From Candidatus Angelobacter sp. (lineage in GTDB: Bacteria > Bacteroidota > Bacteroidia > Flavobacteriales > Blattabacteriaceae): a stretch of DNA of 62,817 bases. The stretch spans positions 1-62,817 of the forward strand of contig DASQPV010000018.1 of NCBI GenBank assembly GCA_035643775.1, written 5' to 3'. This document shows positions 9,001 to 17,223 of this stretch, piece after piece (within the stretch, counting starts at the first letter, position 1; every line of letters begins with the position of its first letter). The notes beneath the pieces were generated by a model. The model saw nothing but the letters and a program-made list of their open reading frames with translations. It was not told the origin of the DNA and did not search any database. The position numbers and the translations under genes are program-made.

Positions 9001-10165
9001 TTGGAAAGATTGGGAAGCCTTCTCCTATTATGCCTTCAATAAATCTCATTCCACTTGTTACGCTTATATTGCTTTCGAGACAGCTTATTTAAAAGCACAT
9101 TTTACAGAAGAATACATGGCTTCTGTATTGAGCAATAATTTGAATAACCTAAAAGAAATAACTCTTTTTATGGAAGAATGTAGAAGGATGGGAATCCCCG
9201 TTTTAAGACCTGATATTAATGAAAGTGATTATGCTTTTACAGTAACCAAACATGGAGAAATTCGTTTTGGCTTTGGATCTATTAAAGGTATAGGAAGATC
9301 AGTTCTCTCTGAGATACTCTCCGAGAGAGAAAAAAACGGTATATATACTTCAATATTCGATTTTGTTAAGCGAATTGATTTAAGGTTAATTAATAAAAAA
9401 GTTTTGGAAAACTTTATTTTAGCAGGAGCTTTTGATTGTTTTGAAACAATTAACCGTGCACAATATTTTAAGGAAGAAAAAACACTAGAGAAAATTATCC
9501 TATTTGGGTTAAAAAATAGGAAGAATTCTCTTTCAGAGCCAATTTTGGCATATGCCAAACCCTGGCCTAAAATAATAAAATTAACCAAAGAAAAAGAAGT
9601 TTTAGGTATTTATATTACTTCTCATACACTAAAGTACGAAATAAAAAATTATGTCTCTTTGTGTGAGATAAATCAGAATAAAAATAATTTAATTGGTAAA
9701 ATACTTAATGTATGCGGAATTGTTCTTAAATGCGAAAAGAAAATATCTTATAAAAGCGGTAATAGATATGGTCTATTTTCTTTAGAAGATCATAAAGGAT
9801 GCATAGAGTTCCGTATTTTTGGAGAAGAATATTTAAAATATATACCTATTCTTCAGAAAAATGCTCTTATTCACCTTAAGACTATTCCAATACAAAAACA
9901 AAATGGGGAAATTTATTTTCGAATCCTTCATATACAGCTTTTGCAGTCTGTAAATATGACAAATAGTTTAATTATTCGAATAAATGTGGATAAACTTAAT
10001 GAAAGTCTGATAAATCAGTTAAAAACCATAATAAAAAACGGAAATAAAAAATTTTACATAAAAATTAATAGTAAAAAAATAAAATTAATGTTCATTTCTA
10101 AGTATTTGAAGATAGATATAAAAAAATTAAAAGATGACCTGGGAATTACTCCATTTATTGAATAG
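6092..10165 (+). CDS. dnaE: DNA polymerase III alpha subunit with fused N-terminal 3'-5' exonuclease
   Basis: Replicative polymerase. Residues 1 to about 190 form a DnaQ-type DEDDh proofreading exonuclease: DTETSG at 7, GHNIEFD near 92, and HNAIHD near 153 carry the metal-binding acids and the general-base His. Then come a PHP domain (HLHNHTCFS near 229), the polymerase palm with MPDIDIDFDD near 632 and LKMDFLGLKT near 795, fingers and thumb with NALYRPGP and FNKSHS, and a C-terminal OB fold (CGIVLKCEKK near 1210). I recall this fusion as usual in Bacteroidetes, so it is not a new event. All catalytic acids appear intact. Convergent with cysS, leaving six bases between stops. Confidence 0.97.
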   Translation: MYVILDTETSGLTSGENWPCIVQIAWQCYNTLGELVEFKNFFVKPEGLDIPFNSTKIHGITTEKVKSVGDDLFFVLNCLEQSLEKSKFVIGHNIEFDINVLYCEFFRKNIKTSILKKIFIDTKKAIPSLRRNKWPTLKELYQKLFRKELSLTHNAIHDVTATSKCFFELIRIGVLSFGVFGIKLLEKFKKKQKEFIDSSFFPISFKREIKIESETSNELLYAKNFSHLHNHTCFSILCSTIDVRSLVNRAVEQNMPAVGITDYGNLMGVAYFMESIRLANTEINKYNEKSKKYGKRNIKGVLGCEVFIDIKNSEKYYPQVLLAKNKRGFQNLSKISSYGFTDRDSFVIPKVCKSIIKIYKEELIALSGDINSEIPSTILNRGCIEAEKVFCWWNECFGSDFYVELLRHGLKEEDYVNKILLKLAKKYRVKYIAQNNPFYLDKKDSDAQDILLCVRKGEKLSTPIGKGKGFRFGFPNKEFYLKTSKQIENIFSDIPESFNYLEELLEKVEDYDLMQNILLPKLQKSFKDPNAFLKHLTYKGAKYRYGKITSSIKTRIELELDIIKKTGYPGYFLIVQDFTSQARKMDVSVGPGRGSVAGSVVAYCIGITDIDPIKYGLLFERFLNPDRVSMPDIDIDFDDRGRDKIIKWVVEKYGTTQVAHIITYGTLASKLSIRDTARVLGLPLSDVDRITKMIPNISLKRLFSENISSLNLFKSEIKNVIKIRKIYENSGLESLTLRQAKIIEGSIRSTGIHACGIIIAPSDIRELIPVSGSSELLVTQFDNEVVESVGLLKMDFLGLKTLTIIKDALNLIKKKNPELDSFPLDDIETYKLFQKGETVAVFQYESTGMQKYLRKLKPDTFYDLIAMNALYRPGPMQYIPNFIARKHGLEPITYDLPEMEEFLSNTYGITIYQEQVMLLAEKLAEFRKGHADLIRKAIGKKQKNILDKMKERFFEGAKRKGYSQKILEKIWKDWEAFSYYAFNKSHSTCYAYIAFETAYLKAHFTEEYMASVLSNNLNNLKEITLFMEECRRMGIPVLRPDINESDYAFTVTKHGEIRFGFGSIKGIGRSVLSEILSEREKNGIYTSIFDFVKRIDLRLINKKVLENFILAGAFDCFETINRAQYFKEEKTLEKIILFGLKNRKNSLSEPILAYAKPWPKIIKLTKEKEVLGIYITSHTLKYEIKNYVSLCEINQNKNNLIGKILNVCGIVLKCEKKISYKSGNRYGLFSLEDHKGCIEFRIFGEEYLKYIPILQKNALIHLKTIPIQKQNGEIYFRILHIQLLQSVNMTNSLIIRINVDKLNESLINQLKTIIKNGNKKFYIKINSKKIKLMFISKYLKIDIKKLKDDLGITPFIE

Positions 10166-10171
10166 TCTTCT

Positions 10172-11617
10172 CTACACAATTTCAAATTGTGTGCTTTCTT
10201 TCCCATCTTTCAAACGAATTCCCAAACGAGACATCTCAAAACGTATATAATCTGATAAATCCCAATTTTTTTCAAATCTTGCCCTATTTCGAACTTGAAT
10301 GATCAGTTCAATTAAATTTTTGGAATAATCGTAAATTATAGGTTGATTTTCATCTATAAGTTCTAAACCTAGAACTTCAAAAAAAAAGTCATTCATTGTT
10401 TTTTTAAAGAGAATTAAGTCCTCTTCTACGAGTTCTGGTTTTTTCTCTATACAGCTTACTGCTTCAAATAGCAGCATAATTAGCATTGGACTATTAAAAT
10501 CATCATCTATAGCTTCATAACATTTTTCTCTCCAAGATAGAACATCAAAAGTAGATTTTTTACCTATTGGCAAGTTTTTCAAAACTTTAAATGAGTCGCT
10601 TAGCCGAGAATAAGACCTTTCTGAAGAAAAAAGTGTTTCATATGAAAAATCTAATTGGGTTCGGTAATGAGTCTTAAGAAGAAAAAAACGGATAATACTA
10701 GGATGAATTCTTTTAAATAGAGTTTCAGGAAGGAATATATTCCCAGTTTTCTTGCTCATTTTTTGTCCTTTGATAGTTAGCAAGTTTGTATGCATCCAAT
10801 ATTTTACTGGAGACTTACCATAAAGTCCTTGTATTTGAGCTATTTCGCATTCATGATGCGGAAACTTTAAATCTATTCCTCCCCCATGTATATCAAAACT
10901 TTCTCCTAAATATTTTGTACTCATTACAGCACATTCTGTATTCCATCCTGGAAATCCTTGGCCCCAAGGAGAAGGCCAACTCATACTATATTTTGAGTTC
11001 GCTTTTTTCCAAAGCGCAAAATCTTCAGTATTGAACTTTTCTTCTTGTTTTTTTAAAGATAAACGACTTTTTGTAATTTCTTTTTTTCTCTTACTTAAAA
11101 CTCCATAGTGAGACCATCTTTCATAAGCCTTTATTTCGAAATAAACTGAACCGTTTACTTCATATGCCAATTCTTTTTCTAGAAGCTTTTTTATCCATTC
11201 AATTTGTTCTATTATATGGCTACTAGCATAGGGTTCTATGCTAGGAGGAAGAACATTAAAAAAACTTAAATTTTTTTGAAAATCCAAACTATATTTTTGA
11301 ATAATTTCCATTATTTCAAGTTTTTCCATCTTAGACTTTTTAGCAATTTTGTCTTCTCCATAATCTGAGTCATTTTCCAGATGTCCTACATCAGTTATGT
11401 TACGTACATAACGTACTTTATATCCCAAATGTTTAAGATATCTGAATACAAGATCAAAGAAAATAAATGTTCTACAATTTCCTAAATGTATATAACCGTA
11501 AACAGTTGGACCACAAACATACATTTTGATGTAATCAGAATTTTTTGGTTTAAATGATTCCTTCTTTCCACTAAGCGAATTGTAGATTTTTAAATGATTC
11601 TTTTGAATTTTTTCCAT
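10172..11617 (-). CDS. cysS: Cysteinyl-tRNA synthetase
   Basis: Class I synthetase charging tRNA-Cys. CGPTVYGYIHLGNCRTF gives the zinc-binding first Cys and the HIGH box (IHLGN); KMSKKTGN near residue 265 of the longest frame is the KMSKS loop; GWNTECAVMS and GGGIDLKFPHHECE supply the remaining zinc ligands. The C-terminal region after about 340 is the anticodon-binding helical bundle. The longest frame begins at 11653 but the ATG pair at 11620/11617 (MEKIQKNHLKIYNSL) matches the family and avoids running into the proS promoter region. Size (about 481 aa) is normal. Confidence 0.95.
   Translation of the reverse strand: MEKIQKNHLKIYNSLSGKKESFKPKNSDYIKMYVCGPTVYGYIHLGNCRTFIFFDLVFRYLKHLGYKVRYVRNITDVGHLENDSDYGEDKIAKKSKMEKLEIMEIIQKYSLDFQKNLSFFNVLPPSIEPYASSHIIEQIEWIKKLLEKELAYEVNGSVYFEIKAYERWSHYGVLSKRKKEITKSRLSLKKQEEKFNTEDFALWKKANSKYSMSWPSPWGQGFPGWNTECAVMSTKYLGESFDIHGGGIDLKFPHHECEIAQIQGLYGKSPVKYWMHTNLLTIKGQKMSKKTGNIFLPETLFKRIHPSIIRFFLLKTHYRTQLDFSYETLFSSERSYSRLSDSFKVLKNLPIGKKSTFDVLSWREKCYEAIDDDFNSPMLIMLLFEAVSCIEKKPELVEEDLILFKKTMNDFFFEVLGLELIDENQPIIYDYSKNLIELIIQVRNRARFEKNWDLSDYIRFEMSRLGIRLKDGKESTQFEIV
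10174..10192. terminator. Small inverted repeat between dnaE and cysS ends
   Basis: Arms 10174-10182 and 10184-10192 (acacaattt / aaattgtgt) are perfect complements around one base, or a 7-bp stem with a 5-base loop. It spans the last codons of cysS and starts nine bases after the dnaE stop. A modest T-rich stretch follows on the plus strand. It could act as a terminator for dnaE; this is inferred from position only. Confidence 0.35.
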
Positions 11618-11674
11618 CATTTTCAAATTTTGTGTATTTATTGGCTCAGCCAAATTGGCAAATTATTGACTTTT

Positions 11675-13135
11675 ATGATTACCCCCCGTTCTGAAAATTA
11701 TTCTAAGTGGTATAATGAACTAGTCTATAAATCCGGGTTAGCAGAAAATTCTGGTATACGTGGATGTATGATTATTAAGCCATACGGGTTTAACATATGG
11801 GAAAAAATTCAAGATGAACTTGACAAAAGGTTCAAATCCACAGGATATGAAAATGTCTATTTCCCTTTATTTATTCCTAAATCCAATTTTTTAAAGGAAG
11901 CTGATCATGCAAAAGGTTTTTCTAAAGAATGTGCTATCGTTACTCATTATAGGTTAAAAAAAAATAAAAGCGAAATAATTATAGATCCGGATTCTAAGCT
12001 TGAAGAAGAACTTGTTGTTCGGCCTACCTCAGAATCTATTATTTGGAACACTTACAGACGTTGGATTAAATCATATCGGGATTTACCCATATTGCTCAAT
12101 CAATGGTCAAATGTTGTTCGTTGGGAAATGAGGCCACGCTTGTTTTTAAGAACTTCTGAATTTCTATGGCAAGAAGGCCACTCTGCTCATTCTTCTCTAG
12201 AAGAAGCTAGCAGAGAAGCTCAAAAAATACTCGAAATCTATAAAGATTTTATAGAAAATTTTCTGGCTATTCCAGTAATTAAAGGAATTAAAACCCCGTT
12301 AGAACGTTTTTCTGGAGCTGAAGAAACTTATTGTATTGAAACTATTATGCAAGATAATAAAGCTTTACAGCTTGCTACTTCCCATTTTTTAGGACAAAAT
12401 TTTTCTAGGTCCTTTAATGTAAAATTTATCAATAAATATGGTATAAAAGAATATGCTTGGGCTACATCTTGGGGTATATCTACTCGTTTAATAGGAGCTT
12501 TAATAATGACTCATTCGGATGATAAAGGTCTCGTTTTGCCTCCTAGTTTAGCTCCTATTAAAGTAGTTATTGTCCCAGTTTATAAAAACTGTAAACAGTT
12601 GAACGAAATCTCTTGCATAGTTGATTCCATAAAGTCTTTACTTAAATATCAAAAGATTAGTGTTATCTATGATAACAGAGATTCTTATAGTCCAGGATGG
12701 AAATTTAACGAATATGATATGAAAGGAATTCCTTTACGGATTGTAATTGGTCCCAAAGATTTGGAAAAAGGGACAGTTGAACTTTTCCGACGTGATACCT
12801 TCCAAAAAAAAAAATTATCTCTAGAATGTTTAGCCTCACATATTCCTGATGTTCTAAAAAAAATACAAAAAGATCTCTATCATAGAGCATCTTATAGGAG
12901 AGATAGATCTATAAGATGTGTGAATAATTATGAAGAATTCAAAAAAATTATCGAGGAAAAAGGAGGGTTCATTTTAGCTCATTGGGATGGAAGTTCTTCA
13001 ATAGAGAAAAAAATAAAATTGGAAACTAGAGCAACTATTCGTTGTATACCTATAGGTTTTTCTAAAGAATCCGGTAATTGTATTTATTCAGGTAACATTT
13101 CGAAACAAAGGGTCCTTTTTGCTAGAGCTTATTGA
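11675..13135 (+). CDS. proS: Prolyl-tRNA synthetase, archaeal/eukaryotic type
   Basis: Class II synthetase charging tRNA-Pro. The start MITPRSENYSKWYNELVYKS fits this ProRS subtype; an upstream in-frame ATG at 11594 would overlap cysS and adds unrelated hydrophobic residues. Motif 2 is visible in NVVRWEMRPRLFLRTSEFLWQEGHSAH and motif 3 in ATSWGISTRLIGALIMTHSDDKGLVLPP. The anticodon-binding domain follows, and a C-terminal domain typical of this subtype ends RVLFARAY. This type lacks the INS editing domain of bacterial ProRS; it is the usual Bacteroidetes form. Its TGA overlaps the TTG start of ruvC. Confidence 0.95.
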   Translation: MITPRSENYSKWYNELVYKSGLAENSGIRGCMIIKPYGFNIWEKIQDELDKRFKSTGYENVYFPLFIPKSNFLKEADHAKGFSKECAIVTHYRLKKNKSEIIIDPDSKLEEELVVRPTSESIIWNTYRRWIKSYRDLPILLNQWSNVVRWEMRPRLFLRTSEFLWQEGHSAHSSLEEASREAQKILEIYKDFIENFLAIPVIKGIKTPLERFSGAEETYCIETIMQDNKALQLATSHFLGQNFSRSFNVKFINKYGIKEYAWATSWGISTRLIGALIMTHSDDKGLVLPPSLAPIKVVIVPVYKNCKQLNEISCIVDSIKSLLKYQKISVIYDNRDSYSPGWKFNEYDMKGIPLRIVIGPKDLEKGTVELFRRDTFQKKKLSLECLASHIPDVLKKIQKDLYHRASYRRDRSIRCVNNYEEFKKIIEEKGGFILAHWDGSSSIEKKIKLETRATIRCIPIGFSKESGNCIYSGNISKQRVLFARAY

Positions 13136-13644
13136 TAAAAAAAGAGATCATTTTAGGCATTGATCCAAGTCACTACGTTATTGGATTTGGATTAATTAAA
13201 GTTGATCAAAAAATTGAATTACTTCTTATTGAAGAATTTTTTTTAGGTAGATTAAAAAAACCGAATTCTAGGTTAAAAAAAATTTTCGAAAAGACTCTTT
13301 CCCTAATAGATGCTTTTCATCCTAATGAGTTAGCTATTGAAGCTCCATTTTTAGGAAAAAATATTCAATCTATGTTAAAACTCGTACGTGCCCAGACTGG
13401 AGCGATTGCTGCTGGTTTATATAGAAATTTGTCAGTTGTTGAATATTCCCCTCGAACAGTAAAAATGGCACTTTCAAGTAAAGGGTACGCTTCCAAAAAA
13501 CAAGTTTATGAAATGTTAAAGTTTTTTTTTAAATTTAAAGGAGAAAATTTTCCAAAAAAAAATTTTGATGCAAGTGATGGGCTTTCTGTCGCTATATGTC
13601 ATTTTCTAAATAAAAATTTTCCTATTCGAAGAATTGAAGGATAA
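13132..13644 (+). CDS. ruvC: Crossover junction endodeoxyribonuclease RuvC
   Basis: Cuts Holliday junctions symmetrically to resolve recombination intermediates. At 170 aa it is full length with the four catalytic acids in place: the Asp in LGIDPS near residue 10, the Glu in AIEAPFLG near 69, and the two Asp in NFDASDGLSVAICH near 143-146. Translation appears to start at TTG (13132-13134), overlapping the proS stop, since no ATG precedes the first catalytic Asp. RuvAB partners are not in the window. Retention implies recombination capacity, relevant to the inverted repeat at the window ends. Confidence 0.93.
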   Translation: MIKKEIILGIDPSHYVIGFGLIKVDQKIELLLIEEFFLGRLKKPNSRLKKIFEKTLSLIDAFHPNELAIEAPFLGKNIQSMLKLVRAQTGAIAAGLYRNLSVVEYSPRTVKMALSSKGYASKKQVYEMLKFFFKFKGENFPKKNFDASDGLSVAICHFLNKNFPIRRIEG

Positions 13645-14543
13645 TGGTATTTGTTACTGGTGCAGAAAGTTATGTAGGAAGTTTTATTTTGTTAAATCTT
13701 CTCCAAAAAGGAATAAAAGTTCGCGCTTTAAAAAAAAAAAAGACCTGTAATTTTCTTTTAAATAAATTTTTGGAAAAAGTTGAATGGGTTGAGGGAGATA
13801 TCATAGATATCCCTACTCTACAAGAGTGTATTAATGGTGTTAGAGAAGTTTTTCACGCTGAAGAGATAATAGCTTTTTCTAAAAAAGACATTGAACTTTT
13901 AGAGAAAATAAACATAGAAGGAACGTCTAATATCGTTAACATTTGCCTAAATAATGGGGTAAAAAAATTTTGTTATATAAGTTCCACATCAACTTTAGGT
14001 AGACCTAATAATGAAGGATTCATAACAGAAGATTCTTTTTTTGAGGAAGATGAGCATTCTTATTATGGAAAATCTAAATTTTTTTCTGAAATGGAAGTTT
14101 GGAGAGGCAGATCTGAAGGCTTAAACGTGGTAATTGTTAACCCTAGTATTATCCTAGATCCATTTTTCTTTGGTTGTGTAATGAAAAAAGATCTTCGTTT
14201 AAAGGTAATGAATAGTTTCGTATCTGCTATGGATGTTGCAAAATGTTGTATCCAATTAATGGAAGAAAATCATTTTAATGAACGTTATATTCTCAACTGC
14301 GAAAATATTTCCTTAAATAGAATATTTTCATCCAGCAAAGAACGCTGGAAAAAATTTAAAATAGAATATCCAGACATCTTCCCTACTTTATCTAGAAAAG
14401 ATCTATTGGAGCAAATTCATAAATTTCCATATAAAGGGCTTTATTCAAACGAAAAAATAAAAAAAACCCTTAGGTTTCAGTTTCTTCCTCTAAAAAAAAT
14501 TTTAGACGAATATTTGGATTTTTTAAAATTAACTACTTTATGA
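13644..14543 (+). CDS. NAD(P)-dependent epimerase/dehydratase-like protein (extended SDR)
   Basis: Rossmann-fold protein of 299 aa of the extended short-chain dehydrogenase family; substrate unknown. The N-terminal VFVTGAESYVGS is a somewhat degenerate nucleotide-binding loop (usually TGATGFLG), followed by an acidic EGDIID at about 50. The catalytic triad is visible as Ser in YISSTSTLG near 115 and Tyr-Lys in YYGKSK near 140. Similarity is closest in feel to the dihydroflavonol-reductase-like group found in Bacteroidetes. Its ATG overlaps the ruvC stop, and its stop overlaps the next gene. A run of 12 A (13730-13741) within codons 29-33 is a likely slippage site. Why it survives is not clear. 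Confidence 0.8.
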   Translation: MVFVTGAESYVGSFILLNLLQKGIKVRALKKKKTCNFLLNKFLEKVEWVEGDIIDIPTLQECINGVREVFHAEEIIAFSKKDIELLEKINIEGTSNIVNICLNNGVKKFCYISSTSTLGRPNNEGFITEDSFFEEDEHSYYGKSKFFSEMEVWRGRSEGLNVVIVNPSIILDPFFFGCVMKKDLRLKVMNSFVSAMDVAKCCIQLMEENHFNERYILNCENISLNRIFSSSKERWKKFKIEYPDIFPTLSRKDLLEQIHKFPYKGLYSNEKIKKTLRFQFLPLKKILDEYLDFLKLTTL

Positions 14544-16252
14544 ATGTAGAAATAAGAATAGCAATACCTGATGATTCTAAATATATTTCTTTAATTTGCG
14601 AGCAAATAAAGGATTCTGCAAGGATAAGAGGTACAGGAATCTCGAAAAGAGATCCTGAATATATTAAAACTAAAATAATAAATGGGGATGCAGTTCTGGC
14701 TTTTTATGATAAGCAGATTGCTGGATTCGGTTATATTGAAGTCTTTCAGAAAAAACAATTTGTAGCGAATTCTGGACTTATCGTATTTCCTCCATTCAGA
14801 CAGAAAGGATTAGCAAAATCCATTAAATCTGAAATTTTTAAACTTTCTAGAAAAAAGTTTCCAAAAGCTAAAATATTTAGCATAACCACGAATTCCTCCG
14901 TCTTTAAAATAAATACGGAATTAGGTTTTGTTCCTGTATCATTTAATCAGCTTACACAAGATGAAAATTTTTGGAAAGGATGTAAAAGTTGCGCAAATTA
15001 TGACATACTCCTGCGAAATCAAAAAAGAATGTGTTTATGTACAGGCTTATTATATGATCCTAAAAATAAGGAAGAAAAGAGAAAGGTAGTCTTAGCTTAT
15101 AGTGGGGGATTAGATACTTCTTACTGCTTGAAATTTCTGCTTGAAGAAGGATACGAAGTGCATACGGCTCTGGTAAATACTGGAGGCTTTTCTTTCGAAG
15201 AACTAAAAAACATTGAAAATAGGGCGTTAAAAATAGGAGCTAAATATCACCAGAACATTGAAGCAACCAAAGAGTATTATTGTAGATGTATAAAATACCT
15301 AATATTTGGCAATGTATTAAAAAATAATACCTATCCGCTTTCAGTTAGTTCAGAAAGATTTTTCCAAGCCATAAAAATTGCAGAATACGCTAATTCTATA
15401 AAAGCTAAAGCTATTGCACATGGAAGTACTGGAGCTGGAAATGACCAAATTCGCTTCGATTTAGCTTTTCAAATCCTTTGTACTGATAAACTTATTCTAA
15501 GTCCCATTAGAGAGAAAAAACTTTCTAGAAAAGAAGAAATAAAATATCTGCAAAAAAAAGGCCTCGAAATAGCCTGTGATAAATCCAAATATTCTATAAA
15601 TAAGGGGATTTGGGGAACTAGTATTGGGGGAGCAGAAACTCTCAATTCGGATAAAAATATTCCAGAAGAAGCTTATCCTACACCTTTAAGAAAAACTAAA
15701 AGTGAGAAAATAGAATTAGAATTTGAAAAAGGAGAGTTTGTCTCTATTAATAAAAGGGAGGGAAATCCTGTGGAAAACATTCTTAGATTAGGAGAAATTT
15801 CTTCTCCTTTTGCTATTGGAAGAGAGTTTCATGTAGGAGATACTCTCCTTGGTATTAAAGGTAAAGTAGCCTTCGAAGCCCCTGCTGCTTTAATCATTAT
15901 TAAAGCACATCAGTTTCTTGAAAAGCATGTTTTGACAAAATGGCAAATATATTGGAAAGATCAACTAGCTAATACCTATGGAACTTTACTGCATGAAGCC
16001 CAATATCTAGATCCAGTTATGAGAAACATTGAAGCTTTTCTAGAGAATAGTCAAAAAAGAGTAAGCGGAAAAGTAACTGTACTTTTACATCCATATAGAT
16101 TTGAATTAGTTGGTATTTGTTCTGAATTTGACATGATGCAATCTAAAGTTGCACAGTATGGAGAAATGAACCATTTATGGTCCGAAAAAGATGTGAAAGG
16201 GTTCACCAAAATTTTTGGAAATCAGATGAAAATTTATCACAGCATTAAATGA
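14540..16252 (+). CDS. argG: GNAT N-acyltransferase fused to argininosuccinate synthase
   Basis: One 570-aa frame holds two enzymes. Residues 1 to about 170 are a GNAT acyltransferase: IVFPPFRQKGLAKSI resembles the acetyl-CoA-binding loop (family RGxGxA), and a Cys-rich tail (CKSCANYD, CLCTGLLYDP) follows. From about 180, RKVVLAYSGGLDTS begins argininosuccinate synthase with its ATP-pyrophosphatase P-loop, then HGSTGAGNDQIRFD and the citrulline-binding C-terminal region, which joins citrulline and aspartate. In free-living Bacteroidetes I recall the GNAT as a separate gene before argG, presumably acylating glutamate; that role is inferred. No stop or internal ATG near the junction at codon 164-183 separates the halves except M164. 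Heads the arginine operon. Confidence 0.9.
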   Translation: MNVEIRIAIPDDSKYISLICEQIKDSARIRGTGISKRDPEYIKTKIINGDAVLAFYDKQIAGFGYIEVFQKKQFVANSGLIVFPPFRQKGLAKSIKSEIFKLSRKKFPKAKIFSITTNSSVFKINTELGFVPVSFNQLTQDENFWKGCKSCANYDILLRNQKRMCLCTGLLYDPKNKEEKRKVVLAYSGGLDTSYCLKFLLEEGYEVHTALVNTGGFSFEELKNIENRALKIGAKYHQNIEATKEYYCRCIKYLIFGNVLKNNTYPLSVSSERFFQAIKIAEYANSIKAKAIAHGSTGAGNDQIRFDLAFQILCTDKLILSPIREKKLSRKEEIKYLQKKGLEIACDKSKYSINKGIWGTSIGGAETLNSDKNIPEEAYPTPLRKTKSEKIELEFEKGEFVSINKREGNPVENILRLGEISSPFAIGREFHVGDTLLGIKGKVAFEAPAALIIIKAHQFLEKHVLTKWQIYWKDQLANTYGTLLHEAQYLDPVMRNIEAFLENSQKRVSGKVTVLLHPYRFELVGICSEFDMMQSKVAQYGEMNHLWSEKDVKGFTKIFGNQMKIYHSIK

Positions 16253-17220
16253 TTAAAACCGGCATTATAGGAGGAGCAGGTTATACTGCTGGTGAATTGA
16301 TTCGGTTACTATTAACTCATCCTAGAGTGGATCTAACTAGCGTTCTAAGTGTTAGGGAGATAGGAAATCCTCTTTATTCAGTTCACTTTGATTTACTTGG
16401 GGAAACTGAAATTAAATTCACCAAAAAATTAGATGAAGATGTTGATGTCGTTTTTCTATGTCTCCATCCTGGAACTTCCAGAGAAGCTCTAAAAAATATA
16501 TCTGATCGCTCAAATGTAATAGATTTAAGCAATGATTTTAGATTAATTGAACATTCTGCATTTGGAATGCGATCATTTGTATATGGATTACCGGAACAAC
16601 AAAGATCTATAATTAGAAAGGCTAGATGTGTTGCAAATCCTGGTTGTTTTGCAACCGCTATTCAGATAGCTATTTTACCTCTATCCTATGCTCAATGTTT
16701 GAAAAGTGATATTCATATAAGTGCTATTACCGGATCTACAGGCGCAGGAAAGGCTCTAAATGAAAAAATTCATTTTAGCTGGAGAAATAATAACGTTTCC
16801 TCTTATAATATTTTTATTCATCATCATTTAAATGAGATTAGAGAAGTAATTCATCGATACCAAAAATCTTTTAATAAAGAAATTTTTCTAGTGCCATATA
16901 GAGGAAATTTTTCTAGAGGAATTCTTTCAACGGTTTATACTGAAACGCATCTTTCTCTAGATGAGAATAAAGATCTATATCAGAATTATTATAAAAAACA
17001 TCCATTTGTTTATCTATCAGAAAGAGAACTAGATTTAAAGCAGGTAATAGGCACTAATAAATGTTTTTTACATTTATCTTTGAAAAATGGAAAAATTATC
17101 ATCACTTCCATAATTGATAACCTATTAAAAGGTTCTTCAGGTCAAGCTGTACAAAACATGAACATCATGCAAGGATGGGAAGAGAATTGTGGCCTAAAAT
17201 TAAAACCTTCACTATTTTAG
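16249..17220 (+). CDS. argC: N-acetyl-gamma-glutamyl-phosphate reductase
   Basis: Reduces acyl-glutamyl phosphate to the semialdehyde with NADPH, third step of arginine synthesis. The Rossmann loop GIIGGAGYTAGELIRLL starts at residue 5; the catalytic cysteine lies in ANPGCFATAIQ near 131; ITGSTGAGK and IHHHLNEI near 190 contain the active-site histidine; the C-terminus has DNLLKGSSGQAVQNMN. At 323 aa it is full length. Its ATG overlaps the argG stop by four bases, indicating coupled translation. In Bacteroidetes the substrate may be N-succinyl rather than N-acetyl; the sequence alone does not decide. Confidence 0.96.
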   Translation: MIKTGIIGGAGYTAGELIRLLLTHPRVDLTSVLSVREIGNPLYSVHFDLLGETEIKFTKKLDEDVDVVFLCLHPGTSREALKNISDRSNVIDLSNDFRLIEHSAFGMRSFVYGLPEQQRSIIRKARCVANPGCFATAIQIAILPLSYAQCLKSDIHISAITGSTGAGKALNEKIHFSWRNNNVSSYNIFIHHHLNEIREVIHRYQKSFNKEIFLVPYRGNFSRGILSTVYTETHLSLDENKDLYQNYYKKHPFVYLSERELDLKQVIGTNKCFLHLSLKNGKIIITSIIDNLLKGSSGQAVQNMNIMQGWEENCGLKLKPSLF

Positions 17221-17223
17221 AAT

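Noticed and set aside
13132-13140. TTG start of ruvC as a sign of a broken gene
   Set aside because: The catalytic acids are all present and the overlap with the proS stop is typical of this genome; an alternative start codon is the simpler reading.
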